The position numbers were made by a program, and so were the translations under genes. DNA of 41,191 nt from Clostridia bacterium (GTDB taxonomy: Bacteria > Bacillota > Clostridia > Christensenellales > CAG-314), in assembly GCA_028698585.1 (NCBI GenBank), contig JAQVWG010000001.1:75958-117148 (forward strand), given 5' to 3'. Positions within the stretch are counted from its first letter, which is position 1; every line of letters starts with the position of its first letter. This document shows, piece after piece, positions 1 to 9,691 of the stretch. The notes under the pieces are model-generated. The model ran no database searches. It saw only the letters and a program-made list of their open reading frames with translations, and was not told the DNA's origin.

Positions 1-784
1 CCTAACCTCTATCACTATACCTTCCACTGTAACAAGCATAGGCTCATATGCCTTCTACAAATGCACCTCCCTTACCTCTATCACTATACCTTCCAGTGTG
101 ATAAGCATAGGCGACGAAACCTTCTCCTATTGTTCCTCCCTAACCTCTATTACTATACCTTCCACTGTAACAAGCATAGGCTCATATGCCTTCTACAAAT
201 GCACCTCCCTTACCTCTATCACTATACCTTCCAGTGTGATAAGCATAGGCGACGAAACCTTCTCCTATTGCACCTCCCTAACCTCTATCACTATACCTTC
301 CAGTGTGACAAGCATATGTGACTATGCCTTCTACCGTTGTTCCACCCTAACCTCAGTAATCTTCGGTGATAACAGTCAGTTGAGAAGCATAGGCCCGGGT
401 GCCTTCGCTGGTTGCACCTCCCTAACCTATATCACTATTCCTTCCACTGTGACAAGCATATGTTATTATGCCTTTTCCCGTTGCACCTCCTTAACCTCTA
501 TCACTATACCTTCCACTGTAACAAGCATAGGCTCTTATGCCTTCTACAAATGTACTTCCCTAACCTCTATCACTATACCTGCAAGTGTGACAAGCATAGG
601 TCGGTATGCCTTCTACATGTGTGATAATCTTGTCAGTGTAACATTCGAGAATACCGTTGGCTGGTATATCAGCACTTATCAACCTGCTACTAGTGGAACC
701 AACTTGACACTGGGCAACGCAACCACTAATGCCACTTACCTAACATCTACTTATCGCCACTATTACTGGAATTGCGAGGAATGA
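1..784 (+). CDS. BspA-type leucine-rich-repeat surface protein, 3' part
   Basis: The reading frame is open from base 2 to the TGA at 782-784, so the gene starts before the window. It encodes about nine 23-residue LRR_5 repeats with the pattern [19 protein letters not shown]. The C-terminal tail ([19 protein letters not shown]) is of the kind that closes such proteins in gut Firmicutes. BspA-type repeats form extracellular solenoids used for adhesion; here the N-terminus, and so the signal peptide, is missing. The repeats are 69 bp each and nearly identical in DNA, with a 138-bp higher-order unit (2-139 and 140-277). Surface location is inferred from the family. A terminator hairpin follows at 873-905. 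Confidence 0.85.
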   Translation, partial: LTSITIPSTVTSIGSYAFYKCTSLTSITIPSSVISIGDETFSYCSSLTSITIPSTVTSIGSYAFYKCTSLTSITIPSSVISIGDETFSYCTSLTSITIPSSVTSICDYAFYRCSTLTSVIFGDNSQLRSIGPGAFAGCTSLTYITIPSTVTSICYYAFSRCTSLTSITIPSTVTSIGSYAFYKCTSLTSITIPASVTSIGRYAFYMCDNLVSVTFENTVGWYISTYQPATSGTNLTLGNATTNATYLTSTYRHYYWNCEE

Positions 785-872
785 TAATTCCTATTGTATT
801 GATATAAGTCAAGCCAATAATAATACCGTGTTGAACCCCTAGATAATACTATACAGTCCTAGATTGCTCAAT

Positions 873-905
873 AACTGCCCTGCAAAATACACTTGCAAGG
901 CAGTT
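873..905 (+). terminator. Hairpin terminator after the LRR gene
   Basis: A 13-bp stem with one C/A mismatch (873-885 with 893-905) and a 7-base loop is followed by TATCTTTCTCT. It lies 90 bases after the stop codon of the LRR gene and before the next promoter. Confidence 0.65.
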
Positions 906-958
906 TATCTTTCTCTAAGCCCGATAAATGTGTCAAAAATAGTAATTATGCAATCTAT

Positions 959-987
959 TTGACAAAGTCGGCCAACGGATGTATAAT
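959..987 (+). promoter_or_regulatory. Consensus sigma-A promoter
   Basis: TTGACA (959-964) and TATAAT (982-987) are separated by exactly 17 bases, a perfect match to the housekeeping promoter. The predicted start is near 994, giving a leader of about 35 bases with the ribosome site GAGGTGA before the ATG at 1029. Confidence 0.85.
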
Positions 988-1028
988 AATGTAACAATTG
1001 TCGTTATATGTATTTGAGGTGATTATCT

Positions 1029-2228
1029 ATGGGTAAATGGCGTTTTGTACCACTACTGTTAGTTTTGGTATTCTTAATGAGTATGCTATGCGGTTGTTTT
1101 GAAATTAAGACCGTTGCCATTGCCGTTCTTGACGGAGACGCACCCACAAAAGTTGCCGTTGGACAATTCGATTGGAATAGTGTCACTGTTACCGTTACCA
1201 TGTCGGACAGGAGAGCCAAAAAAGTCACTCTTAACACAGATATGTTCTACTATAAAGACTATGTATTGCTGAGGACTACGCCCGGCATACACACTTTTAC
1301 CATAGGATACGAGAACTTCACTACGCAATGCACAATAGAAGTAATAGGCGTAACCAGTGTAGAGGTCAAGGCAGGCACGCTCAAGAACGAATATGATAAA
1401 TATGGGTTGAAGGATACTACTGGTGGCGTACTTATACTTCACCTTGCTGACGATACCACTTGTGAGACGGCTATTACCGACTCTATGGTAATCGGATTTG
1501 ATTCTTCTACCACGGGGCTCAAGAGTATGACAGTGAGATATAATAATGATGTCAATTTATCATGCTCGTACGCATACACTGTGGCAAGCAACAACGGATT
1601 GAGCTATGAACTCAACGCGAGTCAAGACGGTTATATCGTATCATGGGATAAGAAAACGAGGATAGATTGCCTTGTTATCCCCTCCACATACCATGATTTA
1701 CCCATAGTACAGATTAAGACAGGTGGGTTCAAGGATTGTGGGTCGTTAGAGGAAGTGTATCTGCCCAGCAGTGTTACACTGATAGGGTCAGACCAATCAG
1801 TACTGGGAGCATTCGCCAACTGTGTCAATCTAGTCACCTTTGTTGCACTTGGTCGAATAACCGTTGTTGGCAACAATACATTCGATGGATGTGTATCCCT
1901 CGCCAGCATGCAGTTGGGTGACAGCTTGATATATCTAGGAGGACATGCTTTTGCTGGTTGTACCTCGCTCACTGCAATAGATTTACCACTAACAGTTACA
2001 ACCATAGGTGCATATTGTTTCTACGAATGTAGTGCACTGCACAATATAGTCGTACCGCAATCAGTTGAGACTATAGGAATTAATACATTCTGTGCGTCAC
2101 AGAGAGTTTTCCTTAATGTCAGTGGTAAACCCAGCCAATGGGCAGATAATTGGCAGGGTAGCTGTACTACGTACTACTGGTCTAACCAGTGGTCTTATGT
2201 AGGCGCCATACCTACGCCCAATGCATAA
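1029..2228 (+). CDS. LRR (BspA-type) lipoprotein
   Basis: A 399-residue exported protein. A hydrophobic signal (LLLVLVFLMSM) ends in a lipobox LCGC, so Cys23 should be lipidated and the protein held on the outer face of the membrane. Residues about 25-115 look like a beta-rich, Ig-like stretch, and 115-195 a second beta-rich region. From about 200 to 380 there are degenerate LRR_5 repeats (for example [27 protein letters not shown]). The tail QWADNWQGSC..YYW resembles the end of the upstream LRR protein. The ATG has a good GAGGTGA site and a perfect promoter upstream. Ligand and partner are unknown. Adhesion or scaffold is a family-level guess. Confidence 0.85.
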   Translation: MGKWRFVPLLLVLVFLMSMLCGCFEIKTVAIAVLDGDAPTKVAVGQFDWNSVTVTVTMSDRRAKKVTLNTDMFYYKDYVLLRTTPGIHTFTIGYENFTTQCTIEVIGVTSVEVKAGTLKNEYDKYGLKDTTGGVLILHLADDTTCETAITDSMVIGFDSSTTGLKSMTVRYNNDVNLSCSYAYTVASNNGLSYELNASQDGYIVSWDKKTRIDCLVIPSTYHDLPIVQIKTGGFKDCGSLEEVYLPSSVTLIGSDQSVLGAFANCVNLVTFVALGRITVVGNNTFDGCVSLASMQLGDSLIYLGGHAFAGCTSLTAIDLPLTVTTIGAYCFYECSALHNIVVPQSVETIGINTFCASQRVFLNVSGKPSQWADNWQGSCTTYYWSNQWSYVGAIPTPNA

Positions 2229-2347
2229 TGGCAAATATTGCCCAATAGCATTATATTATTAGACCTGATATATGGTCGTTCTGACAAGGACACTGTCCGT
2301 TATCGGGCGATAATAAGTAAATAATTAGATAATTATAAAAAATGCTA

Positions 2348-2376
2348 TTGCAAATGAATTATTATTATGATAATAT
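2348..2376 (+). promoter_or_regulatory. Possible promoter for the Cys-rich lipoprotein gene
   Basis: TTGCAA (2348-2353) and TAATAT (2371-2376) are spaced by 17 bases in a very AT-rich stretch. The spacing is right but both boxes are imperfect, so the call is tentative. Confidence 0.4.
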
Positions 2377-2436
2377 ACTATGTAGCAGTTTTGACTGTTG
2401 AACTACTTAAGCACATATAATTCGGAGGAAGAGTTA

Positions 2437-4554
2437 ATGACTAAGAAAAGAATTGCTTTAGTTTTGGCCATCGTGATGGTGTTGTCGGCTAGCCTGTGTC
2501 TGCTGACCGGATGCAATAACGACAAGAACATTTACATTGGCATTAAGACTACCGACGGCATTATTCCTATCAATAAACAAGAGTTAGAATACAATGATAG
2601 TGTTGCTGTCTTGCTGTGTCTATATAAGGTTGACAAAGAGGGTGCTATAAATGAGTACGTCTCTGAAGGAGAGATTACATATGCTGTTAGTCTGAACAGG
2701 AACACGATGATTTCCCAGACAATAAGTGGCGCTTCAGTTACATTTACATCTATATGGGAAGCCGATGAAGGCAAGTTTATTAAGAGAACCGGCACAGACA
2801 CCCTTGCTACTGTTACAGCGTCCATTGCTGGTGAAATAGTGGCAACTGATGTTATACTGGTGTCGCTACTCGATAATACATTCGCTCTTATAACGCCAAC
2901 CGATACTAGCGGATATGTCAAGACATTCACAGGAGAGGGCGAGACTAAGCAATTAGCATTCGAAGTCAGTGATCGTATAGGCAAGGCTGCATATACATTT
3001 GACATTAAGACTCTTAAGAGTGGCTCAGGAGAGACAATATTACGGGCAAGGTATACTGGTGAGGACGAGGCTATCTATAAGTTGTATTATGAGGGCAAGA
3101 GAGCGGAAGTAGCCACATATATAAGCATATCTAATACAGGTCTTGTCACGGCACTTAAGCCATGCACGGTCGAAGTCTCTGTCAGTCTGTATGACGCGTA
3201 TGTAAAGCCGTTGATTAGCGACAGCCAGAGAGCGTGTTCCCACACCATACAAGAGGATGACGCCGTAGTATCTGCATGGAGCGAGACGGGAGTATGTAGC
3301 GTGTGTGATTTAGTTTGCATTCACGATTATCCTGCCGACCCAGCAGATGATACAGTATGTGGTATATGTGGACTTGCATATCTTGACTTCATTGCTGATC
3401 CTATCGATCCTGAATGCATCCATGAGACTTGGATAAACGGTCGTTGCCAGAACTGTGGAGTGTATCAATATCACTATGAGAAAGGCCATTTGATAGAGAC
3501 GGTTGCTGACAGTGAAGTATTCGATAAGGTATGTACACACACCGACGAAGACAGTAACAGCACTTGGGTAAGAGGTACTTCAATTAGCCAGTGCTCACAA
3601 TGCGATAGAGTCTGCCGTCATTTAGCACAAGATGGTTATACCAGTTTGATACCTAATGGCGAGTTGACCTGTCCGGTATGTGGATGGACTGCTCGTTTTT
3701 CGCAGAGTATTAGTATCAGCATACTGGCAGAGAATGCTTTACCAGAGCTGGTTGTTAATAGTAAACCGACATACTATAACGCAGAGCAAGGTTGCTGGAT
3801 GATAGATATCTCCACAATACCAGCTGATAGTAGAGTGGCTATAGGAGAGTTTGCAATTCAAGTTGGTGCCACAACATACTCAATAGGCAACACGATAACC
3901 GACTATTCATTTACTTATACTATAGACGGACTGATAGACTGTGTCCCACCTGTCAAGTCGCTCAACAAGAATATTAGGAATATATTGTTATTACAACCAA
4001 TTACTGTTGACAATGTTAACTTTGGCACCAACAACTATTTTGATGTCGTAATCACTGTTACACCTGTTAGGAGCGAAGGTCTTGATCCGTTCGTGTTCGC
4101 AGACGGCGATAATCAAATCAAGATTAGATTTATTAAACACACATCTCTTGAGATTACCAATAGGGCAACATCATACAGGAACTCTAATATTTGGGAGTGG
4201 ATTCTGAGTGATTTTGATCATGATTTACCTCAACACATAGGTAAGTTCTCCTATCTAGTTAACGGCACAGCATATACAATAGGTAGTGGCATAGATACAT
4301 TTACATTCACCTACAGCGTAGCTAATATCATTACTTGTGCCAATGATTCAGAAGGTAACATATCATTCGCGTTGACTCAATCATTCAAGGATAAGTTGGA
4401 CGCTCATGATTATAGTGACTTCAGTAACAATCGTGGTTATATTGACGTAAGTGTCAAGATATCCAATACCAGAAGTGCAGGCAACCCGATAATGATTGCC
4501 TCAGAGAGCAGTAGAATTATCATAATCAGACTTTATCTCACAACGCCAGATTAA
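2437..4554 (+). CDS. Large lipoprotein with repeated Cys/His knuckles
   Basis: About 705 residues. I chose the ATG at 2437 because GGAGGA (2424-2429) sits 7 bases before it and it opens directly into a signal peptide; a TTG 39 bases upstream has no ribosome site. The lipobox LLTGC gives Cys26 as the lipid anchor. Residues about 30-260 are beta-rich and Ig-like. Residues 267-415 carry a repeated C-x-H...W...C-x2-C pattern (C287/C290/C294, C308/C311, C337/C340, C386/C389/C393, C412/C415), like small metal knuckles. Two homologous beta domains follow (about 420-555 and 565-705, each with IG-F--.V..T.YSIG or TAYTIG and a FTYT/FTYS strand). I do not recognise a named family. A strong terminator follows. 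Confidence 0.8.
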   Translation: MTKKRIALVLAIVMVLSASLCLLTGCNNDKNIYIGIKTTDGIIPINKQELEYNDSVAVLLCLYKVDKEGAINEYVSEGEITYAVSLNRNTMISQTISGASVTFTSIWEADEGKFIKRTGTDTLATVTASIAGEIVATDVILVSLLDNTFALITPTDTSGYVKTFTGEGETKQLAFEVSDRIGKAAYTFDIKTLKSGSGETILRARYTGEDEAIYKLYYEGKRAEVATYISISNTGLVTALKPCTVEVSVSLYDAYVKPLISDSQRACSHTIQEDDAVVSAWSETGVCSVCDLVCIHDYPADPADDTVCGICGLAYLDFIADPIDPECIHETWINGRCQNCGVYQYHYEKGHLIETVADSEVFDKVCTHTDEDSNSTWVRGTSISQCSQCDRVCRHLAQDGYTSLIPNGELTCPVCGWTARFSQSISISILAENALPELVVNSKPTYYNAEQGCWMIDISTIPADSRVAIGEFAIQVGATTYSIGNTITDYSFTYTIDGLIDCVPPVKSLNKNIRNILLLQPITVDNVNFGTNNYFDVVITVTPVRSEGLDPFVFADGDNQIKIRFIKHTSLEITNRATSYRNSNIWEWILSDFDHDLPQHIGKFSYLVNGTAYTIGSGIDTFTFTYSVANIITCANDSEGNISFALTQSFKDKLDAHDYSDFSNNRGYIDVSVKISNTRSAGNPIMIASESSRIIIIRLYLTTPD

Positions 4555-4572
4555 TCAATAGTAATACTAATT

Positions 4573-4605
4573 AGACCTTTGACTATATGTCGAAGGTCTT
4601 TTTTT
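4573..4605 (+). terminator. Rho-independent terminator after the Cys-rich lipoprotein
   Basis: An 11-bp stem (4573-4583 with 4589-4599, one T/G pair) with the loop TATAT is followed by seven T residues. The stretch from here to the opposing terminator at 4951 (about 345 bases) holds nothing else I can support. Confidence 0.9.
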
Positions 4606-4950
4606 CAATCCTTGCTATATACGGATAAGTGCTAATAGCATGGATTGTTAGTTGATATAGGTGTAACAAATGGTTGATTAGTATAATTAACACAAGACAT
4701 ATGTCTTGTATCTCTAACGCTAGGGTAATTATGCGCAACAAGAACAAACTCCATTGTTGCCTAGGACAGTAAACCACAGAATAGGATTATCTCATACGAC
4801 TAGTAGCTAGCATTATTCAGTGCTATAGGGGGAATACTATTGCATTATTTACTATATGTGGCGTAATAGAATGAGTATCTTATTAAGTTACCTAATAGAT
4901 TATTTGCTTGAAGTTTAACCAGCCTAGAGATTAATTAGTTCAGTTTAACT

Positions 4951-4984
4951 TAAAAATAAACCCCACTATTGTACCAGTGGGGTT
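4951..4984 (-). terminator. Terminator of the minus-strand proline operon
   Basis: AACCCCACT (4959-4967) pairs with AGTGGGGTT (4976-4984). Read on the minus strand the stem is followed by TTTATTTTTAAG. It lies 50 bases after the stop of the dehydrogenase gene that ends the operon. Confidence 0.85.
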
Positions 4985-5033
4985 AAGACTAGTTATTAAT
5001 ATTGTTTTGTGCCAGCGATTATACTTGCAGGTA

Positions 5034-6665
5034 CTATTTTTCCTGCATGTATGGGTAATCGACCGTTGTTGCAGGAAGGAACGTTTCCTTGATTGCTCGT
5101 GGACTTGTCCATCTATATAGGTTCAGTATGCTACCTGCCTTGTCGTTGGTACCACTACCACGCGAGCCACCGAATGGTTGTTGTCCAACAACTGCGCCAG
5201 TTGGCTTGTCGTTAATATAGAAGTTGCCTGCTGCGTTAGATAGCGCTTTTTCCATTTTGACCAACACTTGCCTGTCTCTTGCGAATATTGATCCGGTCAG
5301 TGCATACATAGATGCCTTGTCACAGGATTCCATTGTCGGCTCGAACTCTGTGTCATCATACACATATATGGTCAGCACAGGTCCGAATACCTCTTCGACC
5401 AAAGTCTTGAAATTAAGGTTACTAGTTACTATAATGGTGGGGGATACGAACCAGCCTACGCTATCGTCACACTGTCCACCGCAGATTATCTGTGCATCCT
5501 TACTGGACTTGGTGTAATCAAGATATGCCTTAATATTGTCAAATGACGCCTTATCAATGACTGCACCCATTAGGTTGTCAAAGTTGCACACGTCACCCAT
5601 CTTAATCTTGGCAACTTCACTCAACAGCCCTTCCTTAACCTTCTCCCATATACTTGCGGGTATGTATGCTCTGCTAGCTGCAGAACACTTCTGCCCTTGA
5701 TACTCGAATGAGCCTCTCGTAAGGGCTACAACAAGCGAATCAACGTCTGCAGAGTTGTGTGCGAAAACGAAGTCTTTGCCACCGGTCTCGCCAACTAGGC
5801 GTGGATATGAGTGATAATTATGTATGTTGTTGCCTACTAGTTTCCATATACTCTGGAATGTGTTGGTGCTACCAGTAAAGTGGAATCCAGCCAAATCGGG
5901 ATTCTTAAGCACGTACTCACTAGCGTCTACACCAGCGCAAGGAACGAAATTGATAACTCCGTTTGGTAGACCTGCTTCCTCAAGTATTCTCATGTAATAG
6001 TAGTTAGACAGCATAGCCGTTGAGGCCGGCTTCCACACAACAGTATTACCCATTATTGCCGGACTTGTTGGCAGATTGCCACCGATAGCAGTAAAGTTGA
6101 ACGGGCTGATTGCAGCTACGAAACCGTCTAATGGACGGTATTCCATTCTGTTCCATACGCCATTACTGTTCTGTGGCTGTTGAGAGTATATCTGGTCAGC
6201 ATAATAGCTATTGAACCTCAAAAAGTCGGTTATCTCGCAGGCACTGTCTATCTCTGCTTGGAATGCAACTTTGCCTTGACCTAACATCGTTGATGCGTTT
6301 AGTTTAGCACGATATTTATTGCTGATTAAGTCGGCTACTTTGAGAAAAATACTTATTCTGTGTTCCCAAGGTAGTTCTGCCCACTCTTTCTTGGCTTGCA
6401 TTGCCGTTTGACAGGCAAGCGTTAATAACTCTGGCGTTGCTAGACTAAACTCTGCCAGCACGTGATTGTGTCTTGTGGGCATAGTAACTTTTCGCTTATT
6501 GTCGGTATAGTACTCTTTACCACCTATAATAATAGGTATCTGTACGACCTGCTTAAGTTGCCTGTCCAACTCTTGTTTAAGCGCCTTACGTTCTGGCGAA
6601 TTGGGTAGATAACCGTATATTGGTTCATTGTGGGGATTGGGTACTGTAAACTTGGCATTACTCAT
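5034..6665 (-). CDS. pruA: L-glutamate gamma-semialdehyde (P5C) dehydrogenase
   Basis: A 543-residue aldehyde dehydrogenase that oxidises glutamate-5-semialdehyde, in equilibrium with pyrroline-5-carboxylate, to glutamate using NAD+. The length and N-terminus fit the P5CDH group (ALDH4-like) rather than generic ALDHs. Visible landmarks are SPFNFTAIGGN in the cofactor fold, the general base Glu293 in GETGGKD, the catalytic Cys327 in YQGQKCSAASR, and the family C-terminus QQPFGGSRGSGTNDKAGS. The start has AAGGAG 9 bases upstream. It is the last gene of a five-gene operon, 29 bases after the flavoprotein gene; this neighbour is the main reason for assigning proline as the operon substrate. It is a stand-alone enzyme, without a PutA-type proline dehydrogenase domain. 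Confidence 0.93.
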   Translation of the reverse strand: MSNAKFTVPNPHNEPIYGYLPNSPERKALKQELDRQLKQVVQIPIIIGGKEYYTDNKRKVTMPTRHNHVLAEFSLATPELLTLACQTAMQAKKEWAELPWEHRISIFLKVADLISNKYRAKLNASTMLGQGKVAFQAEIDSACEITDFLRFNSYYADQIYSQQPQNSNGVWNRMEYRPLDGFVAAISPFNFTAIGGNLPTSPAIMGNTVVWKPASTAMLSNYYYMRILEEAGLPNGVINFVPCAGVDASEYVLKNPDLAGFHFTGSTNTFQSIWKLVGNNIHNYHSYPRLVGETGGKDFVFAHNSADVDSLVVALTRGSFEYQGQKCSAASRAYIPASIWEKVKEGLLSEVAKIKMGDVCNFDNLMGAVIDKASFDNIKAYLDYTKSSKDAQIICGGQCDDSVGWFVSPTIIVTSNLNFKTLVEEVFGPVLTIYVYDDTEFEPTMESCDKASMYALTGSIFARDRQVLVKMEKALSNAAGNFYINDKPTGAVVGQQPFGGSRGSGTNDKAGSILNLYRWTSPRAIKETFLPATTVDYPYMQEK

Positions 6666-6694
6666 TATCTATATCTCCTTTAATAAATTATATT

Positions 6695-7843
6695 CTAGAC
6701 CACACTTGGTTCTATGAACAGTTGACCTTTTTCGAATCTGTCAAAACATAATTGACTTGCATCAACCGTGGGGGATAGTCCCAGTATCATTTCTGCCATG
6801 ACAACTCCCGTTACCGGACCGAACATGAATCCGTGTCCAGAGAATCCTGAAGCCATATAGAATCCTTCTACATTGGGTGCGTGTCCGTATATGGGCTGTT
6901 TATCTGGTGACATATTATATAGACCACTCCATTGTCTAACTACCGTCAAGTCCTTCAATAAGGGCAATAGCTTAACGCAGTTCTTGGCCATCTCTTCAAG
7001 GAATGTCCAACCACTTGTAATTCTGCCGTCCTTTGGCTCCTCGTCATCTCCTCTGCCCATGATAAAACTGCCGTGTGGCGACTGCTGACAGTATATGTTA
7101 TGTGCAAAACCCATAAACATAGGTCCTTGCAGCGGCTCAACTGGTTCTGTTACCAGTATTTGGTGCCTTTGGGAATAGAGTGGTAAATCTATACCTGCCA
7201 TTTTGGCAATGTACTGCGAGTATCCGCCTGCGCAGTCCACCACAACATTGGTTGCTATGTAGCCCTTATCTGTCTGTACGCCTATAACCTTACCATTATC
7301 TACGTCAATACCAGTTACTGTAGTGAACTTCTCTATGCATACACCCAGTCTCTGTGCTGCATTAGCGAATGCCTGCGTGGTATGAAATGGATTCAAATGT
7401 CCGTCTTTTTGGCAAAAAGCACCACCTATCATATAGTCGGTATTGATATAGGGGATTATTTCTAGTGCTTCTTGAGGAGTAATCATGCGTGAAGGTATAC
7501 CCAGACTATTCTGCAACTTAACGTTAAGAGCGAACTGCTCCATTTCTTTAGACGTGGCTGCGCACATTAAATAGCCACCTTGTTTGAACTCTATATCGTG
7601 CTCATAGTCTAATTCTTCATTGAGGTGTTCATATCTCTCCACAGAGTATTTACTCATAATACAATTGAGTTTAGTTCCCCATTGCATACGGATACCAGCC
7701 CCGCATCTGCCAGTTGAGCCGGCAGTGAGGAACTTCTTTTCTAACAGCACAATATCTTTTTGACCCCTCTTGGCCAACTCGTAAGCTATGGCATTACCTG
7801 ATATGCCACCACCTATTATTACTACACTTGCGCTCTTATTCAT
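6695..7843 (-). CDS. FAD-dependent amine oxidoreductase, likely proline dehydrogenase catalytic subunit
   Basis: A 382-residue DAO-fold flavoprotein of the HcnC / SoxB / archaeal PDH-beta group. The FAD Rossmann motif GGGISG is at residues 11-16, followed by RCGAGIRMQWGT, and the C-terminal motif ASGFSGHGFMFGPVTG that binds the isoalloxazine. I set the start at 7843 because AGGAGG lies 8 bases upstream; a longer ATG start at 7864 adds seven residues with no homology. Its first 8 bases overlap the end of the ferredoxin gene, implying translational coupling. In related complexes this subunit oxidises the amino or imino acid and passes electrons to the iron-sulfur subunits. With a P5C dehydrogenase next door, L-proline (or hydroxyproline) is the likely substrate; sarcosine, opines or glycine (HCN synthase) are alternatives. 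Confidence 0.8.
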   Translation of the reverse strand: MNKSASVVIIGGGISGNAIAYELAKRGQKDIVLLEKKFLTAGSTGRCGAGIRMQWGTKLNCIMSKYSVERYEHLNEELDYEHDIEFKQGGYLMCAATSKEMEQFALNVKLQNSLGIPSRMITPQEALEIIPYINTDYMIGGAFCQKDGHLNPFHTTQAFANAAQRLGVCIEKFTTVTGIDVDNGKVIGVQTDKGYIATNVVVDCAGGYSQYIAKMAGIDLPLYSQRHQILVTEPVEPLQGPMFMGFAHNIYCQQSPHGSFIMGRGDDEEPKDGRITSGWTFLEEMAKNCVKLLPLLKDLTVVRQWSGLYNMSPDKQPIYGHAPNVEGFYMASGFSGHGFMFGPVTGVVMAEMILGLSPTVDASQLCFDRFEKGQLFIEPSVV

Positions 7844-8603
7844 TATCCGTATCCTCCTGTGCATAGAAACCCAGTTTAACAGGTTTAACCGGTGGACGGA
7901 AGGTAGACATTAATTGATCTTGTGGTTTGACTCCGGTCAACTTGGCTATCTCGTTCATAATCAATTGTCTGCAAGTACGACCTTGACATGGTCCCATACC
8001 TGCACGAGTTATTCTCTTGATTTCGTCTAGCGTAGTATAACCCTTACGAATATATTCTCGCAATTCACCTAGAGTCAATTCCTCGCAACGACATATATAT
8101 GTGTTATCATCGTAAATGTCGTTGATATTAAGACTGCGCACTATCATTGAGAACTCCTTGGGCACTACTAAATGAATGATAGGCGTTCTGTCTTGCATAG
8201 GCGTATTTACTACTTTGACAACCTTACCTCGACACACGGGCTTGCCACCTCTGTCAGTAGCCGTAACATAGTCGCCCTCACTGGGAAGTGGTGTGAACTC
8301 GTATGGCATCTTAATCAAACATTGATTGTCTCCGTATGTCTCATCGATGACGAATATTGCCAGTCCGGGGCAATGACTTATACATACTCCACAGCCGTTA
8401 CAGATATCCGTGTTGACTTGTGGCATATCGTTAATATCTATTAATTCTTTCATTGCCTTGCGTGGGCAAGAAGTGTAACAGGGATTACATGGTATAGATT
8501 GAAAACACTCTACCACTGCAACTGGTCCTTTACTTCTGCGCTCGGCAGAGGGGGTTATGGAGTCTATCATTTCTTGCGTTGCTATACCGTCTTTTTGAAT
8601 CAT
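7836..8603 (-). CDS. Ferredoxin-BFD electron-transfer subunit of amine dehydrogenase
   Basis: A 255-residue protein with three cofactor regions. The N-terminal half has two 4Fe-4S-like cysteine sets, C39/C42/C46 (with C33) and C68/C71/C74/C78 followed by Pro. The C-terminal half, from about residue 165, has a BFD-type [2Fe-2S] module with C-x-C (ICRCEEL) and CQGRTC. Such proteins carry electrons between the flavin subunits in multi-subunit proline or hydroxyproline dehydrogenases. The gene overlaps its upstream neighbour by ATGA (8600-8603), and GGAGGA sits inside the upstream gene. It has no signal peptide, so it is cytoplasmic. The assignment to a complex comes from context. Confidence 0.82.
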   Translation of the reverse strand: MIQKDGIATQEMIDSITPSAERRSKGPVAVVECFQSIPCNPCYTSCPRKAMKELIDINDMPQVNTDICNGCGVCISHCPGLAIFVIDETYGDNQCLIKMPYEFTPLPSEGDYVTATDRGGKPVCRGKVVKVVNTPMQDRTPIIHLVVPKEFSMIVRSLNINDIYDDNTYICRCEELTLGELREYIRKGYTTLDEIKRITRAGMGPCQGRTCRQLIMNEIAKLTGVKPQDQLMSTFRPPVKPVKLGFYAQEDTDNE

Positions 8604-9691
8604 TTTGTTTGTCCTCCTATCTCAACTTGAGCCAGGCCTTGACGTATCTTATCTCCCACAGGACCTCTGCGCAAGGAGTTGGATTGTTCTATATAATCTG
8701 CTAGCACCTTGTCGTAGTCTGTCATAGTTAATCCTATCGACCTAGAGGCGCATAAGCCTGCAATACTGCCCTCGACCATTGCACTGCTTGCTTCCTCTAT
8801 GCCTGCCACATCTCCGGCGACATAGACACTATCTATACTAGTCTTGAGATGATTATCTCTTGTTGGCACGAACCCACCCAGTGTGGGAACGTACTTCATC
8901 TCACAGCCTATCTGCCATAATAACTCAGCTAGAGGTGATAATCCAACGGAAATACACAGGTTGTCGCAAGGCAAATAACTCTCGCTACCCTCTATCTCCT
9001 GCCATTTATCATCTAGTTTAACTGTAGTTATTCCTGTTATGTATTCTTTGCCGTGAGCAGATTTAACGGTAGTACTGGTTAGAATGGGCACTCCCAGTCT
9101 TGCCACCTTACTAGCGTGAACAAGATATCCACCGATTGATGGTGCTGCATCAATAATAGCATTGACTGATACTCCTGCTTGCATTAGTTGATATGATACA
9201 ATCAATCCGATATTGCCTGCGCCGACCATTACTACGCTGTCTGCCGGCTTGACGCCGTACACATTCATTAATGTCTGCACTGCGCCTGCGCCATATATTC
9301 CCGGTAAATCGTTGTTGGCAAAGGGCAGATACTTCTCGCTTGCGCCGGTAGCTACAATTATTCTCGAAGGGAGCATTTTCTTATATGATCCATTACAGTC
9401 CAGTGTGATTACTCCGTCTTCATACATTCCTAGCACCGTAGTGTTGGTTAACACCTCGATATTGTCGTATTTATTAACTTCGTTATCCAATATCTTGCAG
9501 ATATCTATGCCTCTTGTTGACGCATATTGTTTCTGGCTACCGAAGAACATGTGCGTCTGTTTGACCAACTGTCCACCAAGTGTGCTGTTGCGCTCAATTA
9601 GTGTAACTTTGGCGCCCATTTTGGCTGCAGCTATACTGGCGCACAGCCCGGCTGGTCCTCCACCGATTATGGCTATATCTGTTCTTTTCAT
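8600..9691 (-). CDS. FAD/NAD(P)-dependent oxidoreductase subunit (HcnB-like)
   Basis: A 363-residue pyridine-nucleotide-disulfide-type flavoprotein. The FAD motif GGGPAG is near residue 10, the second nucleotide-binding motif GAGNIG near 158, and the closing FAD motif VYVAGDVAG near 290. In the family this subunit accepts electrons from the amine-oxidising flavoprotein and passes them to NAD+ or a quinone. Unlike classical HcnB it lacks the C-terminal BFD module, which here is on the separate ferredoxin gene downstream, so the domains are partitioned differently. It is coupled on both sides by 4-base ATGA overlaps. Cytoplasmic. Confidence 0.82.
   Translation of the reverse strand: MKRTDIAIIGGGPAGLCASIAAAKMGAKVTLIERNSTLGGQLVKQTHMFFGSQKQYASTRGIDICKILDNEVNKYDNIEVLTNTTVLGMYEDGVITLDCNGSYKKMLPSRIIVATGASEKYLPFANNDLPGIYGAGAVQTLMNVYGVKPADSVVMVGAGNIGLIVSYQLMQAGVSVNAIIDAAPSIGGYLVHASKVARLGVPILTSTTVKSAHGKEYITGITTVKLDDKWQEIEGSESYLPCDNLCISVGLSPLAELLWQIGCEMKYVPTLGGFVPTRDNHLKTSIDSVYVAGDVAGIEEASSAMVEGSIAGLCASRSIGLTMTDYDKVLADYIEQSNSLRRGPVGDKIRQGLAQVEIGGQTK

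Noticed and set aside
61-321. Open frame overlapping the LRR gene in another frame
   Set aside because: The 69-bp repeat length is a multiple of three, so an accidental open frame is repeated with it. It has no ribosome site, and the main frame is a clear LRR protein.
4583-4777. Minus-strand ORF of 64 residues
   Set aside because: It overlaps the terminator stem at 4573-4605, has no ribosome site, and shows no recognisable protein features.
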